DNA of 18,775 nucleotides from Sediminibacterium sp. (GCA_030158535.1 JAOASV010000041.1:1-18775); one strand, 5' to 3'. Shown: positions 1 to 8,352, numbered from the stretch's first letter. The notes: a model not told the origin generated them from the sequence alone. Program-made: numbers and translations.

Positions 1-34
1 TAGAATCGTATATTTAAGGATAAAAACAAATATC

Positions 35-1930
35 ATGCGCTTCAATAAAACATTACTACTCGCCATTGGCCTCTTTGCCTTTAATGCAATTTCTACAACT
101 GCTTTTGCGCAGGACACTGCTAGCATTTATAGAAAACTAGATTCGATTGCAGTGATTGATCAAAAAGTAATGATGCCCATGCGTGATGGTATTAGGTTAG
201 CTACTGATATTTACCGCCCAAAGAGTGATGGTAAATACCCGATTGTTTTTTCTAGAACGCCCTATAATTTTAATACATGGGTGGACGGTAAAATGACAAC
301 CCGCACTTTAGAAGATGCATACCAAGCAGTGAGTAGAGGTTATGTGTACGTAGTTCAAAACGAACGTGGACGATTTTTTTCTGAAGGCGAATGGGATATT
401 TTAGGTACGCCTATCACCGATGGATATGACGCGCTTGAATGGATGAGTAAACAAACATGGAGCAACGGTAAAGTTGGTTTGATTGGATGTTCTTCTACTG
501 CAGAATGGCAGATGGCGGTAGCTTCTCAAAATCATCCTGCACTAGCAGCAATGGTGGCACAAGGTTTTGGTGCAGGCGTGGGTAAAGTAGGTAAATTTAT
601 GGAGCAGGGTAACTGGTATAGAGGTGGTGCACAACAAATGTTATTTACGCCTTGGCTTTATGGTACCCAGCATGATCTAATGGCACCAAGGCTTCCAGCA
701 GGTATTCAACAAAAAGATTTACAAAGGATTCAAAAGTTTTATGACATGGCGCCTGAAATGCCAAAAGTAGATTGGGCACAAGGATTAAATCATTTACCTG
801 TTATAGATATCATCAAAAATGCACAAGGTGCAAATGGCATTTACGAAAAAATGGCCGTAAGAAAACCCAACGATCCAGCTTGGTTTAATGGTGGACTCTA
901 CCACGAAAATATGCCTTTAGAAGTTCCTGCTTATTGGTTTGTGAGTTGGTACGATGTATCATCGGCACCCAATATTGCACTCTTCAATCATGTAAGAAAT
1001 GCGGCTAAATCAAAAATGGTAGCCGATAATCAATACCTAGTTATTGCACCGGTTTTACATTGTTCATATAAGCGTGCCACAGAAAACACTATTGTTGGTG
1101 AAAGAAGTGTAGGCGATGCCAGGTTAAACTATGATGAATTAACCTGGGGTTGGTTTGATATGCTATTAAAAGGTGCGCCAAATAATTTTAAAACCACGCA
1201 GCCACGCGTTCGTTACTACACAATGGGTTCAAACAAATGGCAACAAGCAGAAAGCTTTCCATTACCTAACACCGACATAAAAAGTTTTTATTTATCAAGT
1301 GCCGGTAAAGCCAATACCCGAAATGGTGATGGCGCTTTAACACTAACAGTACCTAATAAAGACATGCCTGACGCATTTACCTATGATCCAATGAATCCAG
1401 TAAGTTCATATGGTGGTAATGTTTGCTGCACGGGTAATGCGGTTCAAGGTGGCAGCTTTGATCAATCACAAATGGAATTAAGAAATGATATTTTGGTGTA
1501 TACTTCTGATGAATTAAAAGAGGGTGTTGAAATTACGGGCTTTATAGAGTCTACCCTTTTTGTTTCTTCTACAGGACCGGACACTGATGTAACTATTAAA
1601 TTAATTGATGTATACCCTGATGGTAAGGCGTATAACTTAGATGAAACCATTCAGCGCCTACGTTACAGAGAGGGTTACGATAAAGAGGTATTTATGGAAA
1701 AAGGCAAAGTTTACAAGGTAGATTTAACACCCATGGTTACCAGTAACTATTTTGCAGCAGGACATAAAATTCGTATCGAAGTGTCAAGTAGCAATTTCCC
1801 TAGGTTCGATCGTAACCTAAACACAGGTGGTAATAACTACGATGAATCAAAAGGTATTACAGTAGAAAATAAAATTCACCATTCAAAACAATATCCTTCT
1901 GTAATCAAATTACCTTTTATAAAAAATTAG
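35..1930 (+). CDS. Exported CocE/NonD-family serine hydrolase (X-Pro dipeptidyl-peptidase S15 fold)
   Basis: This is a 631-residue exported alpha/beta hydrolase of the S15/CocE group, which cleaves acyl esters or amides; the substrate cannot be read from sequence. A signal peptide covers residues 1-26 and ends AFAQ, so it acts in the periplasm or outside. The S15 core follows at about residues 40-350. The nucleophile is probably Ser153 in GCSS, where the family usually has GxSYxG. Asp307 in SWYDV and His342 in APVLHCS complete a plausible triad. Tyr77 in RTPYN matches the family's oxyanion tyrosine. The C-terminal jelly-roll domain (about 380-631) carries GGNVCCTGN and ends near SSNFPRFDRN, both typical of Bacteroidota members. 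It meets the next gene tail to tail with 1 base between stops. The family is clear; cocaine esterase or glutaryl-7-ACA acylase activity should not be assumed. Confidence 0.9.
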   Translation: MRFNKTLLLAIGLFAFNAISTTAFAQDTASIYRKLDSIAVIDQKVMMPMRDGIRLATDIYRPKSDGKYPIVFSRTPYNFNTWVDGKMTTRTLEDAYQAVSRGYVYVVQNERGRFFSEGEWDILGTPITDGYDALEWMSKQTWSNGKVGLIGCSSTAEWQMAVASQNHPALAAMVAQGFGAGVGKVGKFMEQGNWYRGGAQQMLFTPWLYGTQHDLMAPRLPAGIQQKDLQRIQKFYDMAPEMPKVDWAQGLNHLPVIDIIKNAQGANGIYEKMAVRKPNDPAWFNGGLYHENMPLEVPAYWFVSWYDVSSAPNIALFNHVRNAAKSKMVADNQYLVIAPVLHCSYKRATENTIVGERSVGDARLNYDELTWGWFDMLLKGAPNNFKTTQPRVRYYTMGSNKWQQAESFPLPNTDIKSFYLSSAGKANTRNGDGALTLTVPNKDMPDAFTYDPMNPVSSYGGNVCCTGNAVQGGSFDQSQMELRNDILVYTSDELKEGVEITGFIESTLFVSSTGPDTDVTIKLIDVYPDGKAYNLDETIQRLRYREGYDKEVFMEKGKVYKVDLTPMVTSNYFAAGHKIRIEVSSSNFPRFDRNLNTGGNNYDESKGITVENKIHHSKQYPSVIKLPFIKN

Positions 1931-1931
1931 A

Positions 1932-2486
1932 CTATTGCAAACGAGCAGCGGGTAAGGTAAAACCCATGCTCTCTGCACACCAAAGTACATTAACGATATA
2001 GTACCTGTTTTGATCAAAAAACAGTTGAATACTATTAATGCCTCTATTGGTGACAGGCCCATTTTTCGTTTCACGTGTTTCATAAGTACTAAATACATGC
2101 GCAATGGTTCCATAAGATACCAATTCATGTTTTAATTCTTTTTCAAAAAAACCAGTTTTGATACGTGTACTAAACATGGTTATGTAATCATCAGGCGTCA
2201 TGGTTCTGTAGCCAAACACCCCCGTTGCAGCTTTAGTAGTAGGAATTAATAAACCATCTTTAACAAATAAGTTCTTAAATCTGTCCCAGTCACGAGCCTC
2301 ACCCGATTCGCCAGATATTACTTCATATAACGCAGTTATAATGGCACTTTCAGAACTTACATCTTTACTATACTTACCATTTGACGTAGTAGGCGCCTGT
2401 GCTGTACTAACTTGACTATAGGAACTGTTCATAGCACATGAACAAATGAATGCAACAACTGCTAGATATTTAAATGATTGTTTCAT
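1932..2486 (-). CDS. Exported SnoaL/NTF2-like protein
   Basis: This 184-residue protein has an N-terminal export signal (about residues 1-25, hydrophobic LAVVAFICSC). Cys17 sits in an ICSC context that could be a weak lipobox; cleavage after SYSQ by signal peptidase I is the alternative. The rest resembles the SnoaL-like/nuclear transport factor 2 cone fold: an N-terminal helix with RDWDRFKNLF, a short strand with DGLLIP, then paired strands such as VSYGTIAHVFSTYETR and a closing strand RYYIVNVLWC. Such domains bind small molecules or act as isomerases or hydrolases, and no catalytic set can be identified here. It faces the CocE-type hydrolase with a 1-base gap and diverges from the MEVHH array across 121 bases. 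The fold is fairly sure; the function is unknown. Confidence 0.8.
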   Translation of the reverse strand: MKQSFKYLAVVAFICSCAMNSSYSQVSTAQAPTTSNGKYSKDVSSESAIITALYEVISGESGEARDWDRFKNLFVKDGLLIPTTKAATGVFGYRTMTPDDYITMFSTRIKTGFFEKELKHELVSYGTIAHVFSTYETRETKNGPVTNRGINSIQLFFDQNRYYIVNVLWCAESMGFTLPAARLQ

Positions 2487-2607
2487 AATTTAAATTTATT
2501 AAAATATCTGTTTTAATGGTTATAAAAAATAAGTTTCACTAAAAAGATACTAAAAACTCAAACTAATTGCAAACATTGCCATATTTTCAACCATATAACT
2601 AATTATT

Positions 2608-3363
2608 ATGGAGGTACATCACCACTCGCATCATCCCAAAAAATGGAAAGAATACGTAACAGAGTTTATCATGCTATTTGCAGCAGTTACCCTGGGCTTT
2701 TTTGCAGAAAATCAGCGCGAACACTTAATTGAAGGAAATAGAGAAAAACAATACATGCAAAGTCTTTATGAAGACTTAAGAAAAGATACCACAATCTTAA
2801 ATAGCCTAGTGAGATATGACTCTATTCAAACGGCAAAATTAGACACCACTAATATGCTGCTTATTGAAAACAATTGGACCGCAGCTAATATCAAGCTTTT
2901 GTACAGACTAAACTTAAAAAGCGCAGGCGCTTTAAGATATAACTTAAGTGAGCGAACTGCTGCGCAATTAAAAAATGCGGGTGGCATGCGACTAGTTGAA
3001 AACCAAGAACTCAGCAATAAAATTTCTGACTACTGGGTAAAATCAGACAACTTAAAAGAGTATAACAATTTTGTTGACGATTTGAAATTTAAAGCAAGAG
3101 AAAAGTCATATGCTATCTTCAATCAAAAATATTATACCGATGTTACAAAAGGGATAGTAGCTGATGATGCACAACTCATGACTAAAGATGATTTTGTTTT
3201 AATTGAATACTCAAATAGACTAAACCATATCAACAATTCAATGAAAAATGTGCTGCTACCCAGTGTAGACAGGCATTACAAAAGAGCGCTGGAATTACTT
3301 GAGTTACTTAAAAAAGAATACAAGCTAGAGGAAAAGACAGAAGTAAATGTTGCAATATTTTAA
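2608..3363 (+). CDS. MEVHH-family membrane protein, tandem copy 1
   Basis: I recognise no named function for this 251-residue protein. It starts with a histidine-rich cytoplasmic tail (His4-6, His8-9) followed by KKWKEY. One membrane helix spans about residues 17-33 (ending LGFFAE). A long charged, mostly helical region follows. By the positive-inside rule the tail is cytoplasmic and the large domain periplasmic. A core at residues 116-142 reads RTAAQLKNAGGMRL, then NQ, then KISDYW, and recurs in all four copies in this window. The closest copy is the distant one at 13593, which shares LGFFAENQREH and REKQYM. The helix, coiled region and QLKxxGG core recall the architecture of small DUF6090-type proteins of Bacteroidota, but that link is from memory and inferred. 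It leads a three-gene run, with 15 bases to the next copy. Confidence 0.85.
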   Translation: MEVHHHSHHPKKWKEYVTEFIMLFAAVTLGFFAENQREHLIEGNREKQYMQSLYEDLRKDTTILNSLVRYDSIQTAKLDTTNMLLIENNWTAANIKLLYRLNLKSAGALRYNLSERTAAQLKNAGGMRLVENQELSNKISDYWVKSDNLKEYNNFVDDLKFKAREKSYAIFNQKYYTDVTKGIVADDAQLMTKDDFVLIEYSNRLNHINNSMKNVLLPSVDRHYKRALELLELLKKEYKLEEKTEVNVAIF

Positions 3364-3374
3364 TCAAATTATAT

Positions 3375-3425
3375 AATAATGGAAGTACATCACCACAGTC
3401 ATAAGCCAAAAAATTGGAAAGAATA
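3375..3425 (+). repeat. 51-bp perfect direct repeat, unit 1 (start of MEVHH copy 2)
   Basis: This stretch runs from 4 bases before the start codon of copy 2 through 47 coding bases. It is base-for-base identical to 4176-4226, including every third codon position. Identity drops just after it: 3426 is T and 4227 is C. The copy 1 start at 2608 encodes nearly the same peptide but with several different synonymous codons. Confidence 0.9.
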
Positions 3426-4170
3426 TGTTACCGAATTTTTGATGCTTTTTGCAGCTGTAAGCATGGGATTTATTGCAGAAAATATTAGAGAAAAACACAT
3501 TGAAAATGAACGGTCTGAAGAGCTAATGCATGCATTTATTATGGATGTAAAAGAAAATCAAAAGCATTTAGATTCTTTAATTGAAAATAATAAGAGAATG
3601 TCTGATTATTATGAGACATTAACATTTAAGCATGGCTTTGGTAATGAGCCAATAGATTTAATTGACTTATCTAATACACTTGACTTATGGATGTATCGTT
3701 TTGTCAACAAAAAAACAATTTTTGAGCAAATGAAAAGCACTGGTGCGCTCAGATACATTCAGGATAAAAAAATATTAGAGGCTGTTTTAAAATATGAAGA
3801 AAACGCTGATTTGGTTGAGATAAGATCGATGGAAAATGAAACAAACCATTACATTACAGAGTTCCGGCCTGCACTTGCAAAAATTTTACCATTATCTTTT
3901 TTTAAATACAAGAATGATGATTATTTAGAAAAAGTAACTAAAAATGATACTTTATTTCATCCTGGGCGATATAAAAATTATAAATTATACGCATCTGAAA
4001 TAAAAAAAGAGATAGAAACTACAAAATTAACACCCGAACAAATGAAAACATTAGGTAAGATATGGTATGCTAGAGAAGAAAAGATTTGGGTGGGATTAAG
4101 ATTTCAAATGGAACTAAGGGATCAAGGAGCAGCATTATTAAAATTGATAGAGCCTAAATATCAACACTAA
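3379..4170 (+). CDS. MEVHH-family membrane protein, tandem copy 2
   Basis: This 263-residue paralogue has the same plan: tail MEVHHHSHKPKNWKEY, a membrane helix at about residues 17-33 (EFLMLFAAVSMGFIAE), and a charged helical C-terminal domain. The shared core is degenerate, at about residues 111-139, reading KKTIFEQMKSTGALRYI and then a helix ending KYEE. Its C-terminal half is quite different from copies 1 and 3, although its first 47 coding bases are identical to those of copy 3. The stop of copy 1 lies 15 bases upstream and copy 3 starts 9 bases downstream, so the three are probably one transcript. No Shine-Dalgarno site is visible; the leader is A/T only. The function is unknown. A paired-histidine metal-binding role for the tail is possible but unproven. 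Confidence 0.85.
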   Translation: MEVHHHSHKPKNWKEYVTEFLMLFAAVSMGFIAENIREKHIENERSEELMHAFIMDVKENQKHLDSLIENNKRMSDYYETLTFKHGFGNEPIDLIDLSNTLDLWMYRFVNKKTIFEQMKSTGALRYIQDKKILEAVLKYEENADLVEIRSMENETNHYITEFRPALAKILPLSFFKYKNDDYLEKVTKNDTLFHPGRYKNYKLYASEIKKEIETTKLTPEQMKTLGKIWYAREEKIWVGLRFQMELRDQGAALLKLIEPKYQH

Positions 4171-4175
4171 AAATA

Positions 4176-4226
4176 AATAATGGAAGTACATCACCACAGT
4201 CATAAGCCAAAAAATTGGAAAGAATA
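4176..4226 (+). repeat. 51-bp perfect direct repeat, unit 2 (start of MEVHH copy 3)
   Basis: This is the second unit of the direct repeat described at 3375-3425. The units are 801 bases apart, a multiple of three. It covers the end of the leader and codons 1-15 plus two bases of codon 16 of copy 3. Confidence 0.9.
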
Positions 4227-4950
4227 CATCACCGAATTTTTAATGCTTTTTTGTGCAGTATTTGCAGGCTTTCTAGCAGAATCTTATTTAGAATATAGAA
4301 CAGAGCGCCACAAAGAACATGACTACTTGGTTAGTTTGGTGTCAGATTTAAAAATCGACTCGGCAGATATAACCATTAAAGCAGCGAATATGCAGATGTT
4401 TTTCGACAAATTAATTGATTTTTCCAATCTTGTATACAAAGATGATTGGATGGAAAAATATGCTGACAGCGCCTATATATTAAGTGAACAAGCACTTTGT
4501 TTAGAGATTACTTTACAATATGCAGATGGCACTATCGATCAATTAAAAAATGCTGGAGGATTTAGACTTATAAAAAACCAAGTGATTACTCAAAAAATTA
4601 AAGAGTATATCAAAGCTCAATCAAGAATGAAAAATCAAGAATTAGGTGTAAATAACATACAAGAAACATACTCAAACCTCCGCAACAATTTAATTTATAA
4701 CAAAGTGTTTACCTACAAGGGAGATGTTTCAAAAGGTTATTTTGAAGTTGGATTACAAAACGGAAAACTGGATTCTATTAAAGCTAAAACAGGTAGCAAG
4801 TTTTTAAGCAATAATCAAAAAGATTTTGTGATTCTAGCTAACAATGCAACGCATTATGCAAGTGTCACCTACGTCTACAAAGAAATGGCAGAAGCACAAA
4901 AGCAAAAAGCAGTAGAGCTCATCCATTTAATTGAAGAAGAAATTAATTAG
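4180..4950 (+). CDS. MEVHH-family membrane protein, tandem copy 3
   Basis: This 256-residue paralogue has the tail MEVHHHSHKPKNWKEY, a membrane helix at about 17-33 (EFLMLFCAVFAGFLAE), and a helical C-terminal domain. The core at about 116-143 reads DGTIDQLKNAGGFRLIKNQ and ends in KIKEY, so here it is closer to copy 1 than to copy 2. Copies 2 and 3 are identical over the first 47 coding bases plus 4 leader bases, then diverge soon after the membrane helix. The gene lies 9 bases after copy 2 and ends 3 bases before the stop of kbl on the other strand. The function is unknown. Confidence 0.85.
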   Translation: MEVHHHSHKPKNWKEYITEFLMLFCAVFAGFLAESYLEYRTERHKEHDYLVSLVSDLKIDSADITIKAANMQMFFDKLIDFSNLVYKDDWMEKYADSAYILSEQALCLEITLQYADGTIDQLKNAGGFRLIKNQVITQKIKEYIKAQSRMKNQELGVNNIQETYSNLRNNLIYNKVFTYKGDVSKGYFEVGLQNGKLDSIKAKTGSKFLSNNQKDFVILANNATHYASVTYVYKEMAEAQKQKAVELIHLIEEEIN

Positions 4951-4953
4951 TCT

Positions 4954-6150
4954 TTATTGTATAACTCCTAATTCTTTTCCTACTTCTATAAATGCTTCAA
5001 TCGCATGATCTAGATGTGCCCTCGTATGTGCTGCAGATATTTGTACCCTAATTCTTGCTTGCCCCTTTGGAACAACCGGATAGTAAAAACCAATTACATA
5101 AATTCCTTTTTCTAATAACTTTTCTGCCATTTTTTGAGATACCACCGCATCATATAACATAATGGGAACAATAGGATGTGTGCCTGGTTTTATATCAAAA
5201 CCGGCAGCCGTAATTTTTTCTCTAAAGTACCTGGTATTCTCTTCTAATGTATCTCTAAGCGTTGTGGTTTGAGATAATAAATCAAATACAGCGATAGAAG
5301 CTCCTGCAATAGAAGGCGCTAATGTATTTGAAAATAAATAAGGTCTAGAGCGCTGTCTTAAAAGTTCTATAATTTCTTTGCGTCCAGATGTAAATCCACC
5401 TGATGCACCACCTAGGGCTTTACCAAGGGTTCCCGTAATGATATCTACCCTACCCATTACACCTTTTAATTCGTGAACGCCTCTTCCCGTTTTTCCTAAA
5501 AATCCAGATGAATGACATTCGTCTGTCATTACCAGCGCCTCATATTTTTCAGCCAATTCAACAATTTTATCTAATTGAGCAATGGTACCATCCATCGAAA
5601 AAGCACCATCTGTTACAATAATTTTTTGTTGTGCACTAGCAGCAATCGCTTCTTTTAATTTTACTTCTAAATCTTCCATCGAATTGTGCTCATAACGGTA
5701 GCGCATAGACTTTGTAAGCCTTACACCATCAATAATAGAAGCATGATTGAGTGCATCAGATATAATGGCATCTTTTTCGCCAAACAGCGGTTCAAATACA
5801 CCACCATTCGCATCAAATGCTGCAGCATATAAAATGGTATCTTCTGTACCTAAAAATTCCGATATTTTTTGTTCAAGTATTTTATGAATGTCTTGTGTAC
5901 CACAAATAAAACGTACAGATGATAAACCAAATCCATGTGAATCAATAGCCGCTTTGGCAGCTTCAATAACTTTTGGATGAGATGATAAGCCTAAGTAATT
6001 ATTGGCACAAAAATTTAAAACCTCTTTCCCACCTGCAATAGTAATTTCAGCTGCTTGCGGTGATGTTATAATTCTTTCGTTTTTAAATAATCCAGCTTCT
6101 TTAATCGCTTCTAACTCTTTAACCAATACCGGCTTAAATTGATCGTACAT
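4954..6150 (-). CDS. kbl: Glycine C-acetyltransferase (2-amino-3-ketobutyrate CoA ligase)
   Basis: This 398-residue PLP enzyme cleaves 2-amino-3-ketobutyrate with CoA to glycine and acetyl-CoA, the second step of threonine breakdown. It belongs to the alpha-oxoamine synthase family (class II aminotransferase fold). Lys244 in TGTLGKALGG is the PLP-binding lysine, at the position known for E. coli Kbl, which is also 398 residues long. His136 (DALNHAS) stacks on the cofactor. Asp210 and His213 lie in TDECHSSGFLG, and the N-terminal NFCANNYLGLSSHP is typical. BioF, serine palmitoyltransferase and ALA synthase share the fold, but the length and the upstream threonine dehydrogenase gene, 3 bases away, favour Kbl. 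It is cytosolic. The gene ends 3 bases from the stop of MEVHH copy 3. Confidence 0.95.
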   Translation of the reverse strand: MYDQFKPVLVKELEAIKEAGLFKNERIITSPQAAEITIAGGKEVLNFCANNYLGLSSHPKVIEAAKAAIDSHGFGLSSVRFICGTQDIHKILEQKISEFLGTEDTILYAAAFDANGGVFEPLFGEKDAIISDALNHASIIDGVRLTKSMRYRYEHNSMEDLEVKLKEAIAASAQQKIIVTDGAFSMDGTIAQLDKIVELAEKYEALVMTDECHSSGFLGKTGRGVHELKGVMGRVDIITGTLGKALGGASGGFTSGRKEIIELLRQRSRPYLFSNTLAPSIAGASIAVFDLLSQTTTLRDTLEENTRYFREKITAAGFDIKPGTHPIVPIMLYDAVVSQKMAEKLLEKGIYVIGFYYPVVPKGQARIRVQISAAHTRAHLDHAIEAFIEVGKELGVIQ

Positions 6151-6153
6151 AAA

Positions 6154-7116
6154 TTACTTTGTTGTATTGTAATTGAAATATTCTGGTAAATTTTTTACAA
6201 TGGTAGCTGTCATACTTGATAAATCGTAGGCAGGCTTCCAGTTCCAGTCTTTTCTAGCAACACTATCATCGATGCTGTTTGGCCAACTATCGGCAATTTG
6301 TTGTCTAAAATCAGGCTGGTATTCAATTTCAAAATTCGGATAAAAAGCCAATATACTTTGATAAATTTCTTTAGGAGAAAAACTCATCCCCGAAATATTA
6401 TAGCTCGTTCTAATGCTCAAACTTTCTTTATCTGCGTCCATCAATTGTAAAGTAGCGTTTATGGCATCATCCATATACATCATGGGCAAATAGGTATCCT
6501 TATCTAAAAAACAAGTGAACTTTTCAGATAATACCGCTTTATGATAAATATCAACCGCATAATCTGTTGTACCACCACCTGGTAAAGATTTGTAGCCAAT
6601 TAAACCTGGGTACCTAATGCTTCTGACATCTACGCCGTAGGTATTATAATAGTATTCGCACCAGTGTTCACCCGCTAATTTAGAAATACCATACACCGTG
6701 TTAGGATCTTTAAATGTTTGTTGAGGCGTTTGTTCCTGAATGGTATTAGGCCCAAAAACAGCAATCGAACTAGGCCAAAATACTTTTTCTATTTTATGTG
6801 ATTTAGCAATCTCCAAAACATTGAGTAAGCCAACCATATTTAAATCCCATGCCTGTAATGGATTTTTTTCACCGGCCGCAGAAAGTATGGCAGCTAAGTG
6901 ATAGATTTGAGTAATTCCGTGTGCCTCAACAATTGAAGTGAGCGACACTTTATCCATCACGTTTAATGTTTGAAAACTGCAATAACTAAATTTATCTTTT
7001 GCCGCATCCTGAAAATCTGTAGCGATGATATTTTCATTGCCAAATTTCTCCGCCAAAGCTTTCGTAAGTTCTGTACCCAATTGCCCACCTGCGCCAATAA
7101 CCAATATCTTTCCCAT
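6154..7116 (-). CDS. tdh: L-threonine 3-dehydrogenase, SDR type
   Basis: This 320-residue cytosolic enzyme oxidises L-threonine with NAD+ to 2-amino-3-ketobutyrate, which the kbl product 3 bases downstream uses. It is an extended short-chain dehydrogenase of the epimerase type. The Rossmann glycines are G8, G11 and G14 (GAGGQLG), Asp34 ends strand 2 and should bind the adenosine ribose, and the catalytic pair is Tyr142 and Lys146 (YGISK) with Ser116/117 in PSSIAVFGP. This is the SDR type known from Flavobacterium/Cytophaga and animals, not the zinc MDR-type Tdh of E. coli. The name rests mainly on these motifs and the kbl pairing; on sequence alone an NDP-sugar epimerase would be the alternative. 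The gene starts 85 bases after the barrel-protein gene on the same strand. Confidence 0.92.
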   Translation of the reverse strand: MGKILVIGAGGQLGTELTKALAEKFGNENIIATDFQDAAKDKFSYCSFQTLNVMDKVSLTSIVEAHGITQIYHLAAILSAAGEKNPLQAWDLNMVGLLNVLEIAKSHKIEKVFWPSSIAVFGPNTIQEQTPQQTFKDPNTVYGISKLAGEHWCEYYYNTYGVDVRSIRYPGLIGYKSLPGGGTTDYAVDIYHKAVLSEKFTCFLDKDTYLPMMYMDDAINATLQLMDADKESLSIRTSYNISGMSFSPKEIYQSILAFYPNFEIEYQPDFRQQIADSWPNSIDDSVARKDWNWKPAYDLSSMTATIVKNLPEYFNYNTTK

Positions 7117-7201
7117 TAACTAATGTTTGTTATTATTTGTGAAATTAAGTCATTCCTTTTTAAACGCAAATTTTGTAGAGAAAAAGTTGAATTTTAAACG
7201 T

Positions 7202-8272
7202 TTACAATCTTACAATAAACGCCATAGTGGCAGCGGTATGATTTTCTTGGTGCTGTGCGTACTTGAATATCCGGTCCTTTGAAGCATAACGCTTCAGCTC
7301 AGCACGCCAAAGCATTTTGGGTGAGATCTGATAATCGTAATTTATTGATACCCCAAAGGTTTGATAACCATTAAGAGTAGCCGTAGGAATGATGATTCCA
7401 GTTTTATCATGATAATACTCTACCCTACCAGCAATGGTATACTTGCTATTAAGCTTAATTTTTGAAATTATAACAGGTGTATACCAAATAGCTGTTCTTG
7501 TTTGTTTTGATTTTTGAGTGCCTATATCAAAGCCAAATATAAAAGAGCTACGTTCCGTAGCTTCATATATAGCATACAAATTATGAAAAGTTCTGAGCGC
7601 TTTTGTAGGATCAAGGTTTACATTCCCAATAAAATTGCTGTAGTTAAGGGTGAGATTTTTAGCGGCTTTGTAATTTATTTGAACACCTACACTCGGCGTA
7701 AAATTTTGACCTATCATTTCAATTTTTTGCCACCCGTTAAGTACTAAAAAAGCGATATATAAATTTTCTTGGGGAGCGGTATAGCTGACCTTAATACCCG
7801 ACTCATAGTAGGGTGAATTTTCGGCTAAAATACTCCTGGTAAGATTATAGCAATCCCCCCCAATAGCACTTTCAAAACCAATGTGAGAAGGCATTACACC
7901 AGCATCAATCCAAATATTCTGCTGCAAAAAGGGCTTATATCCAACGTTCGCTTCAAACAAGGGTTTGGCCCAACCAGGCTCGGTACTTAAATTGTACTTG
8001 GGATAATCTCCAACCATCAATGACAAATTGGACCTAACCTTTTTAGACGCATAGCTTGCCTTTACAAATGCTAGATTTACACTTACCTGATTGTGATTTT
8101 TATAATTGTAATTATAATCTGGCTTAGGAGTAGTTGTGGGTTTTAAAAAATCATAACTATAATAGGTTTCCAAATAACCACTCAAGTTAAATTTAGCCGT
8201 ACTATCACTTTGTGAAAAACAATAAACTGATATGAGAATCAAAAAGGCAAAAGCCAACAATTGCTTTAACAT
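7202..8272 (-). CDS. Outer-membrane beta-barrel protein, BBP2/OmpL-like porin
   Basis: This 356-residue protein has a signal peptide (about 1-20, ending CFSQ) followed by FNLSGYLETYYSYDF, a common opening of Bacteroidota barrel proteins. Alternating hydrophobic and polar strands rich in Tyr, Asn and Lys run to the end, as expected for an outer-membrane beta-barrel. Conserved-looking stretches include GDYPKYN, WIDAGVMPSHIGFESA and ENSPYYESGIKVSYT, which fit the putative beta-barrel porin-2 (OmpL-like) group as I recall it. It would form a channel for small solutes; the substrate is unknown. tdh and kbl follow on the same strand after 85 bases, so cotranscription is possible but not shown. It diverges from the 2TM gene across 80 bases. 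Confidence 0.8.
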   Translation of the reverse strand: MLKQLLAFAFLILISVYCFSQSDSTAKFNLSGYLETYYSYDFLKPTTTPKPDYNYNYKNHNQVSVNLAFVKASYASKKVRSNLSLMVGDYPKYNLSTEPGWAKPLFEANVGYKPFLQQNIWIDAGVMPSHIGFESAIGGDCYNLTRSILAENSPYYESGIKVSYTAPQENLYIAFLVLNGWQKIEMIGQNFTPSVGVQINYKAAKNLTLNYSNFIGNVNLDPTKALRTFHNLYAIYEATERSSFIFGFDIGTQKSKQTRTAIWYTPVIISKIKLNSKYTIAGRVEYYHDKTGIIIPTATLNGYQTFGVSINYDYQISPKMLWRAELKRYASKDRIFKYAQHQENHTAATMAFIVRL

Positions 8273-8330
8273 GTCACAAAATTATATGTTTCGAATACTA
8301 TTTTGAATAAAAATAAAGAGAAGTTTACGC

Positions 8331-8338
8331 TAAATTTG
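8331..8338 (+). promoter_or_regulatory. Candidate Bacteroidota -7 element for the 2TM/TonB-receptor pair
   Basis: TAAATTTG matches the Bacteroidota sigma-ABfr -7 consensus TAnnTTTG exactly and lies 14 bases before the start codon at 8353, giving a short leader. The -33 TTTG is only loosely placed: TTTG at 8302-8305 is a few bases further upstream than usual. It is a weak call because the region is AT-rich. Confidence 0.4.
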
Positions 8339-8352
8339 TAAAAACACCCCAT

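Noticed and set aside
2608..4950. Tandem array as a toxin-immunity or phage-defence cassette
   Set aside because: There is no nuclease, NTPase, toxin or mobile-element motif in or next to the array; repeated paralogues alone do not support it.
4954..6150. Serine palmitoyltransferase or BioF instead of Kbl
   Set aside because: Bacteroidota do make sphingolipids with a related enzyme, but the 398-residue length, Lys244 position and 3-base link to a threonine dehydrogenase fit Kbl better.
7158..7200. TTTTAAACG occurring twice (7158-7166 and 7192-7200) between the barrel-protein and tdh genes
   Set aside because: A 9-base AT-rich direct repeat in an 85-base gap is not strong enough; no symmetry or known operator.
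8277..8284. TAATTTTG on the minus strand, an exact TAnnTTTG match before the barrel-protein gene
   Set aside because: It ends only 4 bases before the start codon, which would make the message leaderless, and no -33 element is placed correctly; probably chance in AT-rich DNA.
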